From Legionella_A sp963772805 (GTDB lineage: Bacteria > Pseudomonadota > Gammaproteobacteria > Legionellales > Legionellaceae): 64,000 bases of DNA. Shown piece after piece: positions 61,653 to 64,000 of this stretch. The notes under the pieces were generated by a model, which made no database searches, had not been told where the DNA came from, and worked only from the letters and a program-made list of their open reading frames with translations. Positions within the stretch are counted from its first letter, which is position 1, and the number at the start of each line of letters is the position of its first letter. Made by a program: the position numbers and the translations under genes. The stretch spans positions 372,001 to 436,000 of the forward strand of contig CAVYYU010000003.1 of NCBI GenBank assembly GCA_963772805.1. Direction: 5' to 3'.

Positions 61653-61925
61653 TTAAGCGGTTATAGCCTGCCATAAATCGGAGGCTTTTTCACCAGGAGT
61701 TGGGTCTTTGAAAAGATTGAAACTAATTAATAAAAGAGCACTAATGCATAATGCAATTATAACTGGCACTGGGAAATATACTGCTACGGCGACCAAGCTG
61801 CCAATGATAAGACTGGCCTCTACTGGGTGTTGATATGCATATTTTCCAGCATTTTCAAAATTTTTGTATGTCCTATTGAGTGCTAATTCTGCTCTTTTAT
61901 GAGCGGATTCATCAAAAAAACTCAT
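61653..61925 (-). CDS. Small membrane protein resembling ElaB/DUF883-type proteins
   Basis: A 90-residue protein with a charged N-terminal helix (DESAHKRAELALNRTYKNFENA), the YAYQHPVEASLIIGSL turn, and a hydrophobic hairpin (LVAVAVYFPVPVIIALCISALLLISF). The HPxxA-type turn before membrane segments recalls the ribosome- or stress-associated YqjD/ElaB family, but the match is weak. AGGA lies before the ATG. Confidence 0.6.
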   Translation of the reverse strand: MSFFDESAHKRAELALNRTYKNFENAGKYAYQHPVEASLIIGSLVAVAVYFPVPVIIALCISALLLISFNLFKDPTPGEKASDLWQAITA

Positions 61926-62098
61926 TATAAATCCTGTATGTTATTTTCTAAGCGACCATGATACCATAAAAATACGAGCCTTATGTATTTTATACATAAG
62001 GCTGCACCTATGTCGTCAGGTTAATCAAAATTGGGTCTGCTGTGCACGTGATCGCTTTTCTCAGACACGAGCAACGTTTTTTATTGATGTATGATGAC

Positions 62099-62902
62099 CT
62101 ATATACGCACTAACCGGTTCACCCGCCCTTTATTTTTAAAATCGGTTGTTGTTATCACATCCGATTTCCCAAAAAAACCATGTGGAGTTTGTGGTTCAAC
62201 GCCACCTGAATTGTTCGAATTTCTAAATTTCATGGCTAATAGGCGGATTTTTTCGTCTATCTGAGCTTGATCCTGAGCATTAATTTTAGTTTCAGCTTCA
62301 GTTTCATAATGTTTATGGGCGACTTCATCTGCGTCTTCATTACCTGGATATTTTATTTTGATATTTTCAATTTCAAGACGACTTTTTTCTAACACTATTT
62401 TTATTTTTTCAAAAAGGTCATCAATTTTTGAAATATTGTAGTTGCAACTATTTACTAGAGAAGTAGTTCGCTCATAACCTATCTGCATAAATTGATCTTT
62501 ATACGCTAAAAAATCTTTTTGTATTAACTGAAACGTTTCTGCTACGGAAGAATCATAGATTTTAAGTTTGTTCTTTTGAGTAATAAAATTATATTTGATT
62601 TCTTGCAGTGAATATTCAATAGCTTTCGAAAATTTATTAAATAAGCAATAGTATTCTTTTATTGATGTTTGGTCTTTTTCAATGTCTTGTAATATTTCCT
62701 GGTACAGATGCCGATCACCTGTTTCATCTTTTTGTTCTAATATATATGCAAGCACTTGTTCGTCAGGATACTGCAGCGAAGGTATATAGCCTTTGATTAG
62801 AAATTTATATTCGGCAGTTTTCTGGAGTTCATAATAGTTTTTCTTTAATTTAGCAAGGTCTTTTTTTAAATTAGACGCTAATACCTGTCTCGCGATTACC
62901 AT
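62099..62902 (-). CDS. Coiled-coil protein of unknown function
   Basis: A 267-residue hydrophilic protein with GAGGGATCC upstream of ATG 62902. Nearly all of it is helical with coiled-coil stretches (LKKDLAKLKKNYYELQKTAE, DLFEKIKIVLEKSRLEIENI). The tail after residue 230 (GGVEPQTPHGFFGKSDVITTT) is flexible and ends KNKGRVNRLVRI. No signal peptide or membrane segment. Lys/Glu-rich helical proteins of this kind are frequent Dot/Icm effectors in the order, but nothing here proves it. Confidence 0.65.
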   Translation of the reverse strand: MVIARQVLASNLKKDLAKLKKNYYELQKTAEYKFLIKGYIPSLQYPDEQVLAYILEQKDETGDRHLYQEILQDIEKDQTSIKEYYCLFNKFSKAIEYSLQEIKYNFITQKNKLKIYDSSVAETFQLIQKDFLAYKDQFMQIGYERTTSLVNSCNYNISKIDDLFEKIKIVLEKSRLEIENIKIKYPGNEDADEVAHKHYETEAETKINAQDQAQIDEKIRLLAMKFRNSNNSGGVEPQTPHGFFGKSDVITTTDFKNKGRVNRLVRI

Positions 62903-63014
62903 CTGGATCCCTCATTTTATCGCTTTTTTACACAATACAACGGAGTTATAACATTAACTCCTACATAATTTATGTAACCGTTATTGACTGTGTAAATTAC
63001 GCATCGCAAATTTG

Positions 63015-64000
63015 TCAACAGGCTTTTATTTTCAATATTTTTGCCACATCTTTAGCAAAATAAGAAATAATCAAATCAGCGCCTGCGCGTTTAATCGCAA
63101 TTAAACTTTCCAGCATGGCTTGTTCTTCATCGATTAAACCCTGCGCTGCAGCGGCTTTGAGCATGGAATATTCGCCACTTACCTGGTAGGCGCACAGTGG
63201 TACTTCAGGGAAATGTTGTTTTACGCGGCAGATGATGTCGAGATAATTCATCGCGGGTTTTACCATTAGCATATCAGCGCCCTCGTCCAGATCAAGGGCT
63301 GCTTCACGAATAGCCTCCTGGGCGTTGGCTGGGTCCATTTGATAGGTTTTTCGATCGCCGAATTGAGGAGTGCCTTGCGCGGCTTCGCGAAACGGTCCGT
63401 AAAAACTGGAACTGTATTTAACCGCATAACTTAGAATGGCTACTTCTTGATGGCCTGCATTATCCAACGCCTGACGAATGGCCGCGACCATGCCATCAGT
63501 CATGCTGCTGGGGGCGACCCAATCGACACCGGCATCAGCTAAACTAACGGCTTGTTTACCTAAAAGCTCGAGTGTTGCGTCATTGTCTATTGTTTCACCG
63601 TGTAATACGCCGCAATGTCCATGGTCGGTGTATTCGCAAAAACAGACATCGGCAATGATGAGCATGTTGGGATTAATCTCGCGTATTTTACGTATGGCTT
63701 GTTGAATAATACCGTTGGACTTTAGCGAGGCACTGCCCTTGGCATCTTTATGAGCTGGAATGCCAAATAATAGTACTGCGGGGATACCCAATTCAGTTAG
63801 TGTATTGATTTCATCTGGCAGGCAACCCAGGGTTAACTGAAACTGGCCAGGCATGGTGCTTATCTCACGCTTTATATCCAGCGTTTCACTAATGAATAGC
63901 GGGGCAATAAATTGCTGGGGGTGTAGGCGGGTTTCTCTTATCATCGCTCGCGCCGTAGGTGTACGACGTAATCTTTTCAAACGTAGAGGAATATTAGGGC
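63015..64000 (-). CDS. hemB: Delta-aminolevulinic acid dehydratase (5' end outside the window)
   Basis: Condenses two 5-aminolevulinate molecules to porphobilinogen in haem synthesis. The zinc-type cysteines are in DVCFCEYTDHGHCG, the Schiff-base lysines in YSSSFYGPF (preceded by Lys) and MLMVKPAMNYLD. Only a TTG at 63980 is available as a start in the window, and the frame remains open to its end with family-like residues (NIPLRLKRLRRTP), so the true start probably lies beyond 64000. Confidence 0.94.
   Translation of the reverse strand, partial: PNIPLRLKRLRRTPTARAMIRETRLHPQQFIAPLFISETLDIKREISTMPGQFQLTLGCLPDEINTLTELGIPAVLLFGIPAHKDAKGSASLKSNGIIQQAIRKIREINPNMLIIADVCFCEYTDHGHCGVLHGETIDNDATLELLGKQAVSLADAGVDWVAPSSMTDGMVAAIRQALDNAGHQEVAILSYAVKYSSSFYGPFREAAQGTPQFGDRKTYQMDPANAQEAIREAALDLDEGADMLMVKPAMNYLDIICRVKQHFPEVPLCAYQVSGEYSMLKAAAAQGLIDEEQAMLESLIAIKRAGADLIISYFAKDVAKILKIKAC

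Overview
The window reads as chromosome of a gammaproteobacterium, most likely of the order Legionellales (Legionella/Coxiella/Aquicella/Berkiella relatives). This is an inference. It rests on the tig-clpP-clpX-lon-hup-tRNA-ppiD block, a LetS/BarA-type hybrid kinase, a pyrophosphate-type phosphofructokinase, a type II secretion gspL-gspM pair, tandem type IV pilins, and several effector-like genes with eukaryote-style features (ankyrin repeats, a CaaX box, PPxY/PSAP motifs, an edema-factor-like cyclase). No rRNA operon, CRISPR array, prophage or Dot/Icm structural gene was seen.

Layout. 1-9031: tRNA-His and tRNA-Leu, then the protein quality-control block (tig, clpP, clpX, lon, hup, tRNA-Val, tRNA-Asp, ppiD). 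9032-15863: an accessory stretch between ppiD and fabI. It holds a MITE-like palindrome, a membrane protein with a PPxY/PSAP tail, a complete IS with doubled terminal repeats, a protein ending in a CaaX box, a duplicated and broken 3' half of fabI, recombinase remnants and an AT-rich membrane protein. 15864-32548: mostly housekeeping genes (fabI, udk, smr, an alpha/beta hydrolase, fdxA, a DinG/YoaA helicase, tsaB, a Trm112-type gene, kdsB, an APC permease, bolA, two pilins, pfp, a DUF559 gene, a barA/letS-like kinase, gltX). 32549-34500: small secreted or unknown proteins. 34551-45188: an ABC-F ATPase, rnc, a DUF4845 gene, lepB, lepA, mltB, gspL-gspM, a SPOR-type lipoprotein and dgt. 45195-45532: three minus-strand tRNAs (two Glu, one Ala). 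45651-54078: small genes, ispA-xseB, an ankyrin-repeat gene, an FAD oxidoreductase, radA, and a GT39 / GT2-GtrA glycosyltransferase pair. 54175-62902: a second accessory stretch with a seven-unit 30-residue repeat protein (frameshifted), an edema-factor/ExoY-like nucleotidyl cyclase (frameshifted) with a small downstream gene, a CBS-domain protein and small membrane or coiled-coil proteins. The window ends inside hemB.

How the parts work together. The first block handles nascent-chain folding, ATP-dependent proteolysis and periplasmic folding. lepB, gspLM and the pilins belong to the export and pilus surface. The GT39/GT2-GtrA pair is a plausible polyprenyl-phosphate-sugar route for envelope glycosylation. 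The strongest discovery candidate is the split class II nucleotidyl cyclase at 57733-59836. Next are the CaaX-tailed protein at 12374-13684, the PPxY/PSAP protein at 9460-10773 and the 30-residue repeat protein at 54175-56357, all candidates for host-directed proteins. Two of the four carry single-base frameshifts at homopolymer runs, which is either decay or sequence error.
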